DNA from: Bacteroidota bacterium
GTDB taxonomy: Bacteria > Bacteroidota > Bacteroidia > 2-12-FULL-35-15
Direction: 5' to 3'
DNA: 64,000 nt
Assembly (NCBI GenBank): GCA_947469885.1
Contig: CANIQT010000018.1
Location: forward strand, 19,568 to 83,567
Below, in pieces: positions 55,427-63,377 of this stretch; the stretch's first letter is position 1; every line of letters begins with the position of its first letter. The position numbers and the translations under genes were made by a program. The notes below the pieces were generated by a model. It was not told the origin of the DNA, made no database searches, and saw only the letters and a list, made by a program, of their open reading frames with translations.

Positions 55427-55600
55427 TTAAACAGTTTTATTATGGCGTTTTGATGTCTTAACTTGTTGGTGTGCTAAAGATGTTTTTGATGTCAACTTAC
55501 GTTGTTTTAAGAAGTCGCTAATAGCTTTTTCTTCTTCTAATGTTAACGAACCTTGTCCACCGATAAAGTCCACTTCTAATTCTGTCTTTTTAGTTTTCAT
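55427..55600 (-). CDS. Small protein A, paralogue of 55723-55902
   Basis: A 57-residue frame: MKTKKTELEVDFIGGQGSLT, LEEEKAISDFLKQRKLTSKT, then a basic tail. It aligns with the product of 55723-55902 over VDFI/V...LTxEEExAISD/E (F/Y)(I/L). The shared pattern in two adjacent frames is strong evidence of real genes. Role unknown; a small regulatory or antitoxin-like protein is possible. Confidence 0.6.
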   Translation of the reverse strand: MKTKKTELEVDFIGGQGSLTLEEEKAISDFLKQRKLTSKTSLAHQQVKTSKRHNKTV

Positions 55601-55722
55601 ATTATTGATTTTGGAAATGTTTATTGATTATTTGAAGTGCTGTCAGTTGCAAAACTGTCTCTAGTAACGGTTGAAGGATTTATGCAGCTGTGCGTTCTTC
55701 CCACGAAGAACAAAAGTTTGAG

Positions 55723-55902
55723 TTAGGCAACGGCTTTCTTTTTTGTAGTTATTATTCCCGTATGCTTTACTGCAACTTGTTTGTGAGATTGTTTCGCTTT
55801 ATATGCGCGAATGTATTCGCTAATGGCAATTTCTTCCTCTTTGGTTAAAAGTCTGCTATTAACTACGAAGTCAACTCCGTCTGGTTCTTTTATGTGTCCC
55901 AT
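55723..55902 (-). CDS. Small protein B, paralogue of 55427-55600
   Basis: A 59-residue frame: MGHIKEPDGVDFVVNSRLLT, KEEEIAISEYIRAYKAKQSH, basic tail ending KKKAVA. About 40 percent like small protein A in the shared central 30 residues. It lies between the integrase gene and small protein A; a gene-duplication origin is likely. Confidence 0.6.
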   Translation of the reverse strand: MGHIKEPDGVDFVVNSRLLTKEEEIAISEYIRAYKAKQSHKQVAVKHTGIITTKKKAVA

Positions 55903-56068
55903 ATTATTTAGCTCATCGGAGCGGTCGCATTGCCGCTAACAATATTTATAATGGAATTTGTGAGTTTATCAATTATGAAATCAAGTCTGTTTTTTTCTTT
56001 TTTTCATTGTAAAGGTAATAAAAATTATAGTTCGTTCCCGCGAATCTTTCGGTTATGAGGGGTGCGGA

Positions 56069-57325
56069 CTATGTTCCAAAAATTTTAATTTCTTGAGCAC
56101 CTTTGTCAATAGCTGAAATTATACTTGGGTCAAGGTAATGACTCGTAAGGACTTTGTATGTTGAGTGCGAAGTCAGCAAACCTGTCTTTTCGCCCATTAC
56201 ATCGTGAACCCACGAGATATATGTTTTCCTTAAATTTTTCATACTAACATCTTTCTCAATATTCATAGCATCTTTGTAAAATGTAAAACCTTTGGATAAC
56301 GCATCCATTATGGTTTTAGTTGCCTCTGTTCTTTCTGGGTAAAAAATATATTCTTCTGAATTTGCTTTTTCTGAATACCCTAATTCCTCCAGAAGCCCAA
56401 GCAAATCAGCATTTATAGGGATATACTTAAATACATCAGCAATTTTTTTTCCTCTCTCAACCTTTCTATTATGGATTCTAAAACATTTCGCACCTTTAAT
56501 TGTAACAAAAATATCACTCCATTTTAGTTCTACAATTTCTTCTCGTCTTCCTCCAGTAAAAAGAATCAACTTAAAACCATCTTTTAAATAAGATTTATAC
56601 ATGTTTTTTCTTTCTCCTTTTCCACCAAGTTTTTTAATCGGATTAACACTGTCAACTCCTTTCAGAATTAATTCAAATTCTTCCTTTGTTAAAGAGAGAA
56701 TACTGTTCGGGGCAAATCTCATTGAAACATAAGATTGAAATGGATTTTTCATTTTTACTTCCTCATCAATTATTAAGTATTCAAAAAATGCTTTTAAGGC
56801 TATCATACATTTATTAAAAGTTCTGGGTTGATAATGAATTTGTGCCCAGGAATAGAAATCTGACACATCAAATTTATCAACATGAATTACTCTTAACTTA
56901 TTAATATCTTTTTTCCTTTTCACCACCTCTGCAAACAAAGTACAAAAGCGAACACATTCATCTTGATGCCCTTTGCTAACAATTTTCTTTTTTTGTGCTA
57001 AAGGATGATTACCCCCAAGATATTGATTATACTTCAAGATAGCATCAGCCAGAGAAAAATCATTACCTTCTGTAGTTGGTTTAGTAATTATATAGCTATT
57101 TGACATCAACTCCTTTCTGAAATCAATAGCTTGCCTAACAGCCTCTTCGTAGTCCCGTGTATTTAAAATCTTAGCTTTAACTTTATATGTTGAATTTGGA
57201 ACATGAACACGTACTCTATATTGATGTATATCGTAATGATTGCATTTTGGATTATCAATTTTACATTTATTACAATATATTCTTAATCCTTTATGCGGAT
57301 TTCTGGGCATTTTTAATTTGCTCAT
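56069..57325 (-). CDS. Tyrosine recombinase (integrase)
   Basis: A 418-residue site-specific recombinase. N-terminal CNKCKIDNPKCNHYDIH looks like a small zinc-binding arm. The SAM-like core domain spans about 80-210. Catalytic residues: Arg in LILFTGGRREEIVELKW, Arg of the HxxR-like box in MKNLRKTYISWVHD, His in TSHSTYKV, and Tyr in VLTSHYLDPS. It overlaps the helper gene 57322-57735 by four bases (ATGA). Its position next to the tRNA suits an integrative element. Confidence 0.85.
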   Translation of the reverse strand: MSKLKMPRNPHKGLRIYCNKCKIDNPKCNHYDIHQYRVRVHVPNSTYKVKAKILNTRDYEEAVRQAIDFRKELMSNSYIITKPTTEGNDFSLADAILKYNQYLGGNHPLAQKKKIVSKGHQDECVRFCTLFAEVVKRKKDINKLRVIHVDKFDVSDFYSWAQIHYQPRTFNKCMIALKAFFEYLIIDEEVKMKNPFQSYVSMRFAPNSILSLTKEEFELILKGVDSVNPIKKLGGKGERKNMYKSYLKDGFKLILFTGGRREEIVELKWSDIFVTIKGAKCFRIHNRKVERGKKIADVFKYIPINADLLGLLEELGYSEKANSEEYIFYPERTEATKTIMDALSKGFTFYKDAMNIEKDVSMKNLRKTYISWVHDVMGEKTGLLTSHSTYKVLTSHYLDPSIISAIDKGAQEIKIFGT

Positions 57326-57735
57326 GATTTCAATTTTTTTATTAATTTATTATCGGATTCGTTTAATGGTTTTACAATTGTAGTTGGTGATTTCCACGAT
57401 TCTCCTTTTAATTCCTCTATTACCAATTGACAGACTTTTATATCTTTTGCAACCAATTGATATTTTTCTTCCCAATTGCTAGGATACTTTTTCATTAGAC
57501 CTTTTACAAATTGTTTATCAATCGCAACATCTACTTCGAATTTACATGCAATATTTTTTTTACATCTTTTGTGGATTTGAATTCCGTTTTTTTCTAACCA
57601 CCTCAATGCAGTAGCAACAGTTCCTACTTTTAAAATTGTTGCTAAATCATTAGGAGTAATCTCATCCAAATGACCAGACGAATACATAGAACTTATGTCT
57701 TCGTTAGATTCTGTATATTTTAATCGCTCTCTCAT
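57322..57735 (-). CDS. Helix-turn-helix protein, excisionase-like
   Basis: A 137-residue protein. Residues about 22-65 (HLDEITPNDLATILKVGTVA, TALRWLEKNGIQIHK) look like an HTH that recognises DNA, similar to excisionase/MerR-type HTH. The C-terminus is charged and has no motif. It is translated with the integrase by a four-base overlap, implying a joint role in recombination or its control. Confidence 0.6.
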   Translation of the reverse strand: MRERLKYTESNEDISSMYSSGHLDEITPNDLATILKVGTVATALRWLEKNGIQIHKRCKKNIACKFEVDVAIDKQFVKGLMKKYPSNWEEKYQLVAKDIKVCQLVIEELKGESWKSPTTIVKPLNESDNKLIKKLKS

Positions 57736-58355
57736 TATTTAGGTATTTATTGTTTTTCTCATTTATATTTTTTATTTAAAAGTCGTTCCATTATCATTAA
57801 ATCTATAGGTTGCAAAAAGGAAAAAAAAGAGACATTTGATTATCCTAAATCCAAGTCCTTTAATATCTTTTCCTCAAGATGACAGGACATAACAAATCCT
57901 CCCCATTGTATTCGAGTGATTGTTATGGAAGAGTAACCCTTATAAATCAGGACATACTTCTCCCAATATGCCTTATCAGGGCACTTTTCTTTTTGTTTTT
58001 GGGATTCGCCACATGCTTGGCCAAGCATGGGAAGGAAAACCTGTTTACGAAAGTTTAGACTCTAAATATTAATTTTATTAGATAGAGTCCGAAACATAAA
58101 AACAGTATTCCAGAGATTATTCTCAACATCATATATTTTTTTCTTCAAAAGCATAATACTAAAGTATCAACAATTCCTATTATTTGCAAATTTATTATTC
58201 CTACGTTAAAAAATATCAATAAAATAAATAGCTTTGGCTTTAGTAGTTTTTTTAGAAATTCTAATTTTGTTTTGTTTTTATTGTTTCTGGGTTATTCTTA
58301 TGCAACTACTCTAAAATTAGAAATTCAGAGTTTCAAGAAAACATAAAATTGAAAC
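57736..58355. other. Intergenic region between integrase unit and hip unit
   Basis: A 62-codon minus-strand frame (57840-58028) has no start support or family and is not called. The remainder is AT-rich with no gene seen. Confidence 0.5.
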
Positions 58356-58452
58356 TATACCCGTAAAGGATTAAATGGAACAAAATGCAATATTTATACC
58401 CGTTTGGTGTTTGAATTAAATTATTTACTACATTTGTACCCGAAAAGGTATA
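58356..58452. promoter_or_regulatory. Three operator-like sites around the hipB promoter
   Basis: TATACCCGTAAAGGATTA (58356-58373), TATACCCGTTTGGTGT (58395-58410) and TGTACCCGAAAAGGTATA (58435-58452) share TACC-N6-GG(T/A), start points 39 and 40 bases apart. The last is an almost perfect palindrome. They resemble HipB operators (TATCC-N8-GGATA in E. coli) in design. Confidence 0.55.
58429..58436 (+). promoter_or_regulatory. hipBST promoter
   Basis: TACATTTG with TTTG at 58403-58406 (22 bases between). It lies between the second and third operator-like sites, so repressor binding would block it. Confidence 0.6.
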
Positions 58453-58460
58453 AGGATATT

Positions 58461-58892
58461 ATGAACAACATTTCTTCATTTGTAAAGTATCATCGAAAAA
58501 AAATGGGATTAACCCAGAAAGAATTAGCTGCCAAAGCTGGGGTAGGAATTCGCTTTATTCGTGAAATTGAACAAGGAAAAGAAACACTTCAATTGGATAA
58601 AGTAAATCAAGTGTTAGATTTATTTGGATTTAGTTTAACTGCCACAAAACAACAGGTTGATGCGTATGATATTTATTGGAACTATTTTAATAAAGCGATA
58701 AAAATAACCCTTACCAATAAAGTAGTTAAATATGGTATCATTATTAAAGACATAATTGATAAAAAGGAAAACAAGATAAGTGCTTGGATATTTGTTCCAA
58801 ACAATAATGCAATAAAGTACCAACAGAAACAAGATGAAAAATTAACTGAAATTATTTTGAATAGTGATATTCAGAAAATCGAAGAACAGTAA
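58461..58892 (+). CDS. HipB-like XRE-family antitoxin/repressor
   Basis: A 143-residue protein from the ATG at 58461; an upstream ATG exists but would put the promoter inside the gene. Residues 1-65 form an HTH_XRE domain (YHRKKMGLTQKELAAKAGVG, IRFIREIEQGKETLQLDKV). The C-terminal 75 residues (IKITLTNKVVKYGIIIKDII, SAWIFVPNNNAIKY) are an unusual extension for HipB. It is the first gene of a three-gene hip unit with two-base spacing to hipS. Confidence 0.8.
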   Translation: MNNISSFVKYHRKKMGLTQKELAAKAGVGIRFIREIEQGKETLQLDKVNQVLDLFGFSLTATKQQVDAYDIYWNYFNKAIKITLTNKVVKYGIIIKDIIDKKENKISAWIFVPNNNAIKYQQKQDEKLTEIILNSDIQKIEEQ

Positions 58893-58894
58893 AA

Positions 58895-59212
58895 ATGAAA
58901 AAAGGACTGGTTTATAAAAAAGATACACTTGCAGGTACTTTATTGGAAGATGAAAATGGCTATTCCTTTCAATACAATGAGGCTTATTTGCAGAGCCCAA
59001 TTTATGGTGCTGTAAGCAGAACCCTGCCTTTAAGAGAAGAAGTATTCATTGATAAAAACATGTTACCATTTTTTGATGGATTAATCCCAGAAGGTTGGTT
59101 GCTTGAAATTGCAATCGAGAACTGGAAGCTTGATAGAAGAGACAGAATGAATTTATTGCTTACTCTTTGCGAAGATTGTATCGGAGATATTAGCATAATA
59201 AAACAGAAATAA
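58895..59212 (+). CDS. HipS-like protein (stand-alone HipA N-terminal subdomain)
   Basis: A 105-residue protein equal to the N-subdomain 1 of HipA: GTLLEDENGYSFQYNEAYLQ, VSRTLPLREEVF, MLPFFDGLIPEGWLLEIAIE and DCIGDISII. In the characterised E. coli O127 HipBST system this subunit, HipS, is separate and neutralises the kinase HipT. It is two bases from hipB and one from hipT. Confidence 0.82.
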   Translation: MKKGLVYKKDTLAGTLLEDENGYSFQYNEAYLQSPIYGAVSRTLPLREEVFIDKNMLPFFDGLIPEGWLLEIAIENWKLDRRDRMNLLLTLCEDCIGDISIIKQK

Positions 59213-59213
59213 A

Positions 59214-60146
59214 ATGAATTGTTTGCTTTGTTATAAACCCCTTTTTAACTCCGAAACAGACTATCACACAAAATGTGTGGTTAAAATATTTGGAAAGAAA
59301 GTAATGCCATTAATTGATTTTGATGAGAAAAAACTAAGTACTTATGCCAAAGAAATTTTAGGGGCACATAATGGCATCCCTGGAGTTCAACCCAAACTTA
59401 GTATCTGGTTAGAAGAAAATAAGGAAAATATTCGGTTTAAAATTTTGGATGGCAGAAGCAATTACATAATCAAACCGCCAAGTGAAGTATATAAGGCATT
59501 GCCTGAAAACGAAGACTTGTGTATGCATTTGGCAAGGGAGTTTGGAATTAGAACGGCTGTACATGGTTTAGTAAGGATGCCAAGCGGAGCGTTAGCGTAT
59601 ATTACAAAAAGGTTTGAGCGTATCGGCAAAACTAAATTTGCTTGTGAAGACTTGTGTCAACTCACCGAAACGCTTACTGAGCACAAATACAGAGGGAGTT
59701 ACGAGAAAACGGGCAAAACTATTAAAGAGTATTCCACCCAATCAGGATTAGATGCACTGCACTTTTTCGAGTTAGTTATATTTAGCTTTATTTCTGGCAA
59801 TGCAGATATGCATTTGAAAAATTTCTCGATGCTGGAAAGTGAAGATGGAGACTTCTCTTTAAGCCCAGCTTATGATTTAGTAAGCACATTCCTGGTAATT
59901 AAAAACGAACCTGAACAAATGAGTTTAACTCTAAATGGCAAAAAAAATAGAATTACTAAAAATGATTTCGTTGCCTTAGGAAATAGCCTATCACTATCTG
60001 AAAAACAACAGCAAACTGTATTTCACAATTTTTTCAGTAAAACAGAAAATGCATACTGGTGGATTAAAAATAGTTTTTTACCCACTGAGCATAAAGAAAA
60101 ATTAAAACAAACTTTAACATCAAGAATAAATTTATTGGGATTATAA
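59214..60146 (+). CDS. HipT-like serine/threonine kinase toxin
   Basis: A 310-residue HipA-family kinase lacking the N-terminal subdomain, which is encoded by the preceding gene. It starts with a zinc-ribbon-like motif (CLLCYKPL...DYHTKC). The glycine-rich loop is GIPGVQPKLS at 54-63, catalytic Asp198 in NADMHLKNFS, metal-binding Asp221 in SPAYDLVST. These match HipT/HipA. Probably targets a tRNA synthetase or another protein; HipA and HipT phosphorylate GltX and TrpS respectively. Intact. Confidence 0.82.
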   Translation: MNCLLCYKPLFNSETDYHTKCVVKIFGKKVMPLIDFDEKKLSTYAKEILGAHNGIPGVQPKLSIWLEENKENIRFKILDGRSNYIIKPPSEVYKALPENEDLCMHLAREFGIRTAVHGLVRMPSGALAYITKRFERIGKTKFACEDLCQLTETLTEHKYRGSYEKTGKTIKEYSTQSGLDALHFFELVIFSFISGNADMHLKNFSMLESEDGDFSLSPAYDLVSTFLVIKNEPEQMSLTLNGKKNRITKNDFVALGNSLSLSEKQQQTVFHNFFSKTENAYWWIKNSFLPTEHKEKLKQTLTSRINLLGL

Positions 60147-60204
60147 AAGGCAATGAATTCATGGGAGATAGGCAAAAATTAGTAACATTTAAAAACATTA
60201 AAAA

Positions 60205-60522
60205 ATGAAAGCATTAGTTTTTAATAATAATATTGAAGCAGCGACTTTGGAAAGAACCAAAGACGGATTCATTTTTACCTATCTTGATGATTACTTTAAA
60301 GATTCTGCAAGACCTGCGGTTAGCTTAAGTTTTCCAAAGAATCAAAAACAATATCACTCAAAATATTTGTTTCCATTCTTCTCAGGCTTATTAGCAGAAG
60401 GTTATAATAAAGAAGTCCAATGTAGAACATTAAAAATTGATGAAAACGATGAGTTTACTCGGCTTGTCAAAACTGCAAGAACGGAAACAATCGGAGCAAT
60501 TACAGTTAGGGAAATTCTATAA
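60205..60522 (+). CDS. Orphan HipS-like protein
   Basis: A 105-residue HipA N-subdomain 1 protein: MKALVFNNNIEAATLERTKD, RPAVSLSFPKNQKQYHSKYL, FPFFSGLLAEGYNKEVQCRT, TETIGAITVREIL. No kinase gene follows, unlike hipS at 58895. It may be a spare antitoxin or a remnant of a third split module. Confidence 0.75.
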   Translation: MKALVFNNNIEAATLERTKDGFIFTYLDDYFKDSARPAVSLSFPKNQKQYHSKYLFPFFSGLLAEGYNKEVQCRTLKIDENDEFTRLVKTARTETIGAITVREIL

Positions 60523-60597
60523 CTTTATTCGCTCTTAAAATTAAAACGATTTTGACATAAATAAAAAAAATGTCTTGATATTAGAATATTTGCATCG

Positions 60598-60614
60598 TAA
60601 CATAAACTATGTTA
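60598..60614. promoter_or_regulatory. 17-bp palindrome upstream of the second hipB
   Basis: TAACATA AAC TATGTTA is a perfect palindrome, followed nearby by ATAGTTATGATG which pairs with the CATCGTAACAT at 60593. Possible repressor site or decayed transposon end. It is 130 bases from the HTH gene. Confidence 0.35.
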
Positions 60615-60701
60615 TAATGCAAAAAAATAGTTATGATGAATAAACTATCAAAGTAAGAATAGGCAATTTTAAAAAAATGCTTAGGATTGAATAAAAAAGT
60701 G

Positions 60702-60709
60702 TATTTTTG
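60702..60709 (+). promoter_or_regulatory. Bacteroidota -7 box before the second hipB
   Basis: TATTTTTG, 38 bases before the ATG, followed by GGTGTAACC. The -33 element is not clear. Confidence 0.4.
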
Positions 60710-60747
60710 TCGGGTGTAACCAACATTAATATCTAAAAACGAATACA

Positions 60748-61098
60748 ATGACGTCTATAACCAACAATAATCAGAAAGCGAAAAGCGATATTGCTATTGT
60801 CGAGACTATAGGAGCATTCATCAAACATCACCGTTTGGAACAAAACAAATCGCAAGAGCAATTAGCAAAGGATGCTGGAATTAATCGCTCTACAGTGGTA
60901 GATTTTGAAAAGGGAAAAACAAGTAAAGTGATAACCCTTATTCAACTTCTTAGGGCACTTAATCTTCTCCATATCATAGAGCAGTTTGAAATAAAGCAAG
61001 AAATTAGCCCTATTCAACTTGCTGAGATGGAACAAGCAAGACGTAAGAGAGCCTCAAAGAAAAAAAGAACTAAGAATAAACCAAAATCTACCTGGTAA
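60748..61098 (+). CDS. Second HipB-like XRE-family antitoxin
   Basis: A 116-residue protein. HTH_XRE at about 22-78 (FIKHHRLEQNKSQEQLAKDA, GINRSTVVDFEKGKTSKVIT), then a very basic tail (RRKRASKKKRTKNKPKSTW) that may help bind DNA. Unlike the first HipB it has no extra domain. Its stop overlaps the hipA ATG by one base. Confidence 0.85.
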   Translation: MTSITNNNQKAKSDIAIVETIGAFIKHHRLEQNKSQEQLAKDAGINRSTVVDFEKGKTSKVITLIQLLRALNLLHIIEQFEIKQEISPIQLAEMEQARRKRASKKKRTKNKPKSTW

Positions 61099-62387
61099 TG
61101 AATTCAGCTTTTGTAAATATTTGGAATCAACGTATAGGTGCTGTTGCCTGGAACCCTGACACAGGCTTGGCTACATTCCAATTTGATTCGGATTTCTTGA
61201 AAAGCAATTTAGACCTTGCTCCGATAAAGATGCCTATTGAAGGAGCAGCTAAAAGAATTTACTCCTTTCCAGAGCTTAGAAATAATAATACATTTAAAGG
61301 GCTTCCTGGATTATTAGCAGATATTCTTCCAGATAAATACGGTAACGCTTTAATCAATACTTGGCTGGCACATCAAGGCAGGGCATCGGATAGTTTGAAT
61401 CCTGTTGAGATGCTTTGTTTTATTGGTAAAAGAGGAATGGGAGCATTGGAGTTTGAGCCGACTGAACCCAAGTCTGAAAAATCGGCAACTAAAATTGAAA
61501 TAAGCAATTTGATTGATATAGCAGAAGGAATACTCTCTGGAAGAATGGACTTTACTACCACGCTTACTAAAAATGAAGAAAAAGGGTTATATGACATTTT
61601 GAAAATTGGTTCCTCGGCTGGAGGAGCCAGGGCAAAAGCTGTTATCGCTTTTAATACAAAAACAAAAGAGGTACGAAGCGGACAAGCTGAGGCTCCCAAA
61701 GGGTTTACACATTGGATAATAAAATTTGATGGAGTAACTGACAAACAGTTCGGTTCGTCAAAAGGATACGGGCGTGTAGAGATGGCTTATCATCTAATGG
61801 CTGTGGATGCAGGTATTGAAATGACCGAATGCAGGTTGCTGGAAGAAAATGAAAGAGCACATTTTATGACCAGAAGATTTGACAGAGAGCCAGGAAAAGG
61901 AAAGCTGCACGTACAAAGTTTTTGTGCTATGCAGCATTACGATTTTAATGAGGTAAACCTTTACAGCTACGAACAACTTTTTGAAACTATGCGTATGCTT
62001 GGTTTGCCATATCCTCAGGCAGAGCAAATGTTCAGAAGGATGGTATTTAATGTTATGGGGCGTAATTGCGATGACCACACCAAGAATTTTGCTTTTATAA
62101 TGGATAAAACTTGTAAGTGGAAATTATCTCCTGCATTTGATGTTTGCCATGCGTACCGACCAGATAGTGAATGGGTGAGCCAACACGCATTAAGCATTAA
62201 TGGTAAAAGAAAAAATATTACCAAAACCGATTTATTGGAAGTGGCTAAACAAATGAATGTGAAAAAAGCCGAACAAATTGTTAAACAAATTGGAGGTGTG
62301 ATAAGCCATTGGGACAAATACGCAACAAAAGTAAATGTTGAAAAAAAGTTGCAACAAGCAATAAAAAAGACACTGATAGTACATTAA
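61098..62387 (+). CDS. Full-length HipA-family serine/threonine kinase toxin
   Basis: A 429-residue HipA with N-subdomain 1 (about 1-110: FQFDSDFLKS, LPGLLADILPDKYGNALINT), the glycine-rich loop KIGSSAGGARAKAVIAF at 169-185, catalytic NCDDHTKNFAF with Asp326 (or Asp325), and metal-binding SPAFDVCH. It is the fused form of the split HipS-HipT found 1 kb upstream. HipA kinases shut down translation by phosphorylating targets such as GltX. Confidence 0.88.
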   Translation: MNSAFVNIWNQRIGAVAWNPDTGLATFQFDSDFLKSNLDLAPIKMPIEGAAKRIYSFPELRNNNTFKGLPGLLADILPDKYGNALINTWLAHQGRASDSLNPVEMLCFIGKRGMGALEFEPTEPKSEKSATKIEISNLIDIAEGILSGRMDFTTTLTKNEEKGLYDILKIGSSAGGARAKAVIAFNTKTKEVRSGQAEAPKGFTHWIIKFDGVTDKQFGSSKGYGRVEMAYHLMAVDAGIEMTECRLLEENERAHFMTRRFDREPGKGKLHVQSFCAMQHYDFNEVNLYSYEQLFETMRMLGLPYPQAEQMFRRMVFNVMGRNCDDHTKNFAFIMDKTCKWKLSPAFDVCHAYRPDSEWVSQHALSINGKRKNITKTDLLEVAKQMNVKKAEQIVKQIGGVISHWDKYATKVNVEKKLQQAIKKTLIVH

Positions 62388-62492
62388 GATGATTGATGCA
62401 ATGAAAACAGAAAGACATAAATTGCTTTCACAAATTATTCAAATTAATTGGAAATGGTCTATTAATAACCTTTACCAAAAATATTTTTAAAA

Positions 62493-62643
62493 TTTGCGAT
62501 GGTTATTAAAAAACGGTAGTACATTTGCACAATCAAAATCGTTTATTCAAAAACAGTTTGTTAAATAAATCGGTTCTTAAAACAAAAACAATACACCTCT
62601 CAGGCTTGCGTCTTGCAGCACACTTGGGGGGTCTTTTCTTTTT
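62493..62643 (+). promoter_or_regulatory. Leader A: promoter, covarying hairpin and U-run before the DUF1016 gene
   Basis: TTTG (62493) and TACATTTG (62520-62527) form the promoter. ACCTCTCAGG at 62596-62605 pairs fully (with G-T pairs) with CTTGGGGGGT at 62624-62633, followed by CTTTTCTTTTT. It is homologous to leader B at 63378-63528. The reading frame KTKTIHLSGLRLAAH runs through the stem. The rest of 62388-62707 shows no gene. Confidence 0.6.
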
Positions 62644-62707
62644 AGAGGTTACTTATTAAGTATAATAAACGACACAGATACAATGAACGACATCCACTTT
62701 ATACAAA

Positions 62708-63170
62708 ATGAATAACATTAAAAAATCAAATACCGAAGTACAGCTTTTAACAAATGTTGCAAAACTTATTGAAGAAAGTAAAAACAAGTCGCTTATACAG
62801 TAAACTCAACTCTTTCTATTTTATATTGGAAAATAGGTGAAAGAATAAACTCAGAAATTACAGGAAATAAACGTGCTGAGTACGGAAGTAAAATTGTCGC
62901 AGCAGTGTCGCGACAATTGGTAGAGGATTACGGAAATAGTTTCACAGAAAAAAATTTACGAAGGATGATACAATTTGCTGAAGTTTTTCCTGATGAAAAG
63001 ATTGTCGTATCACTGATACGACAATTGGTAGAAAAATACGGAAAAGGATGGGTGAAAAAACATTTCGTCATTGTCTCCGCAGTGGGGAGACAATTGAGAT
63101 GGACTCATTTAAAAACAATATTGTACTTAAAAGGTGATTTGCAAAGAGAGTTTTATTTTGATTTTCTCCA
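62708..63170 (+). pseudogene. DUF1016/PDDEXK nuclease gene, frameshifted and truncated
   Basis: The start MNNIKKSNTEVQLLTNVAKL is in frame until a stop at 62801. The continuation TVNSTLSILYWKIGERINSE, then YGSKIVAAVSRQLVEDYGNS is in the next frame, so one base is missing near 62788. The gene has normal DUF1016 N-terminal domain sequence up to LKTILYLKGDLQREFY and then departs, with no C-terminal nuclease domain. Three hairpin palindromes lie inside the coding stretch. Not expected to be functional. Confidence 0.75.
62893..63094. repeat. Three hairpins with ATTGTC/GACAAT arms
   Basis: ATTGTCGC/GCGACAAT (62893-62917), ATTGTCGTATC/GATACGACAAT (63001-63025) and ATTGTCTCC/GGAGACAAT (63070-63094). 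The outer six bases are constant and the inner bases change in compensating fashion. Each encodes IV...RQL. Confidence 0.7.
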
Positions 63171-63238
63171 AATCTTCATCATTCCCAAAGCTTCCAATCA
63201 GTAGTAATAAGTTAGCTTACACCTTTAAAACAGCATAT

Positions 63239-63331
63239 GTAAAATATTTTCCATTATAAGTGAATTAGGATGGAAAATCCGCAAATATTTTCCAGTATAA
63301 AGCTAAAATTGTAAAATGTTTTCCATTATAA
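63239..63331. repeat. Three degenerate repeats (AAATATTTTCCATTATAA)
   Basis: Copies at 63239-63260, 63281-63300 and 63310-63331 with about 20 bp each. The spacing and arrangement resemble an IS-end cluster. They follow the point where DUF1016 homology ends. Confidence 0.5.
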
Positions 63332-63377
63332 ACTAAACGTGAATAAAATATATTATAAAAATGAAATATTTAAAAAC

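Noticed and set aside
57840..58028. 62-codon minus-strand frame before the hip unit
   Set aside because: No recognisable domain, promoter or start context; it may be chance.
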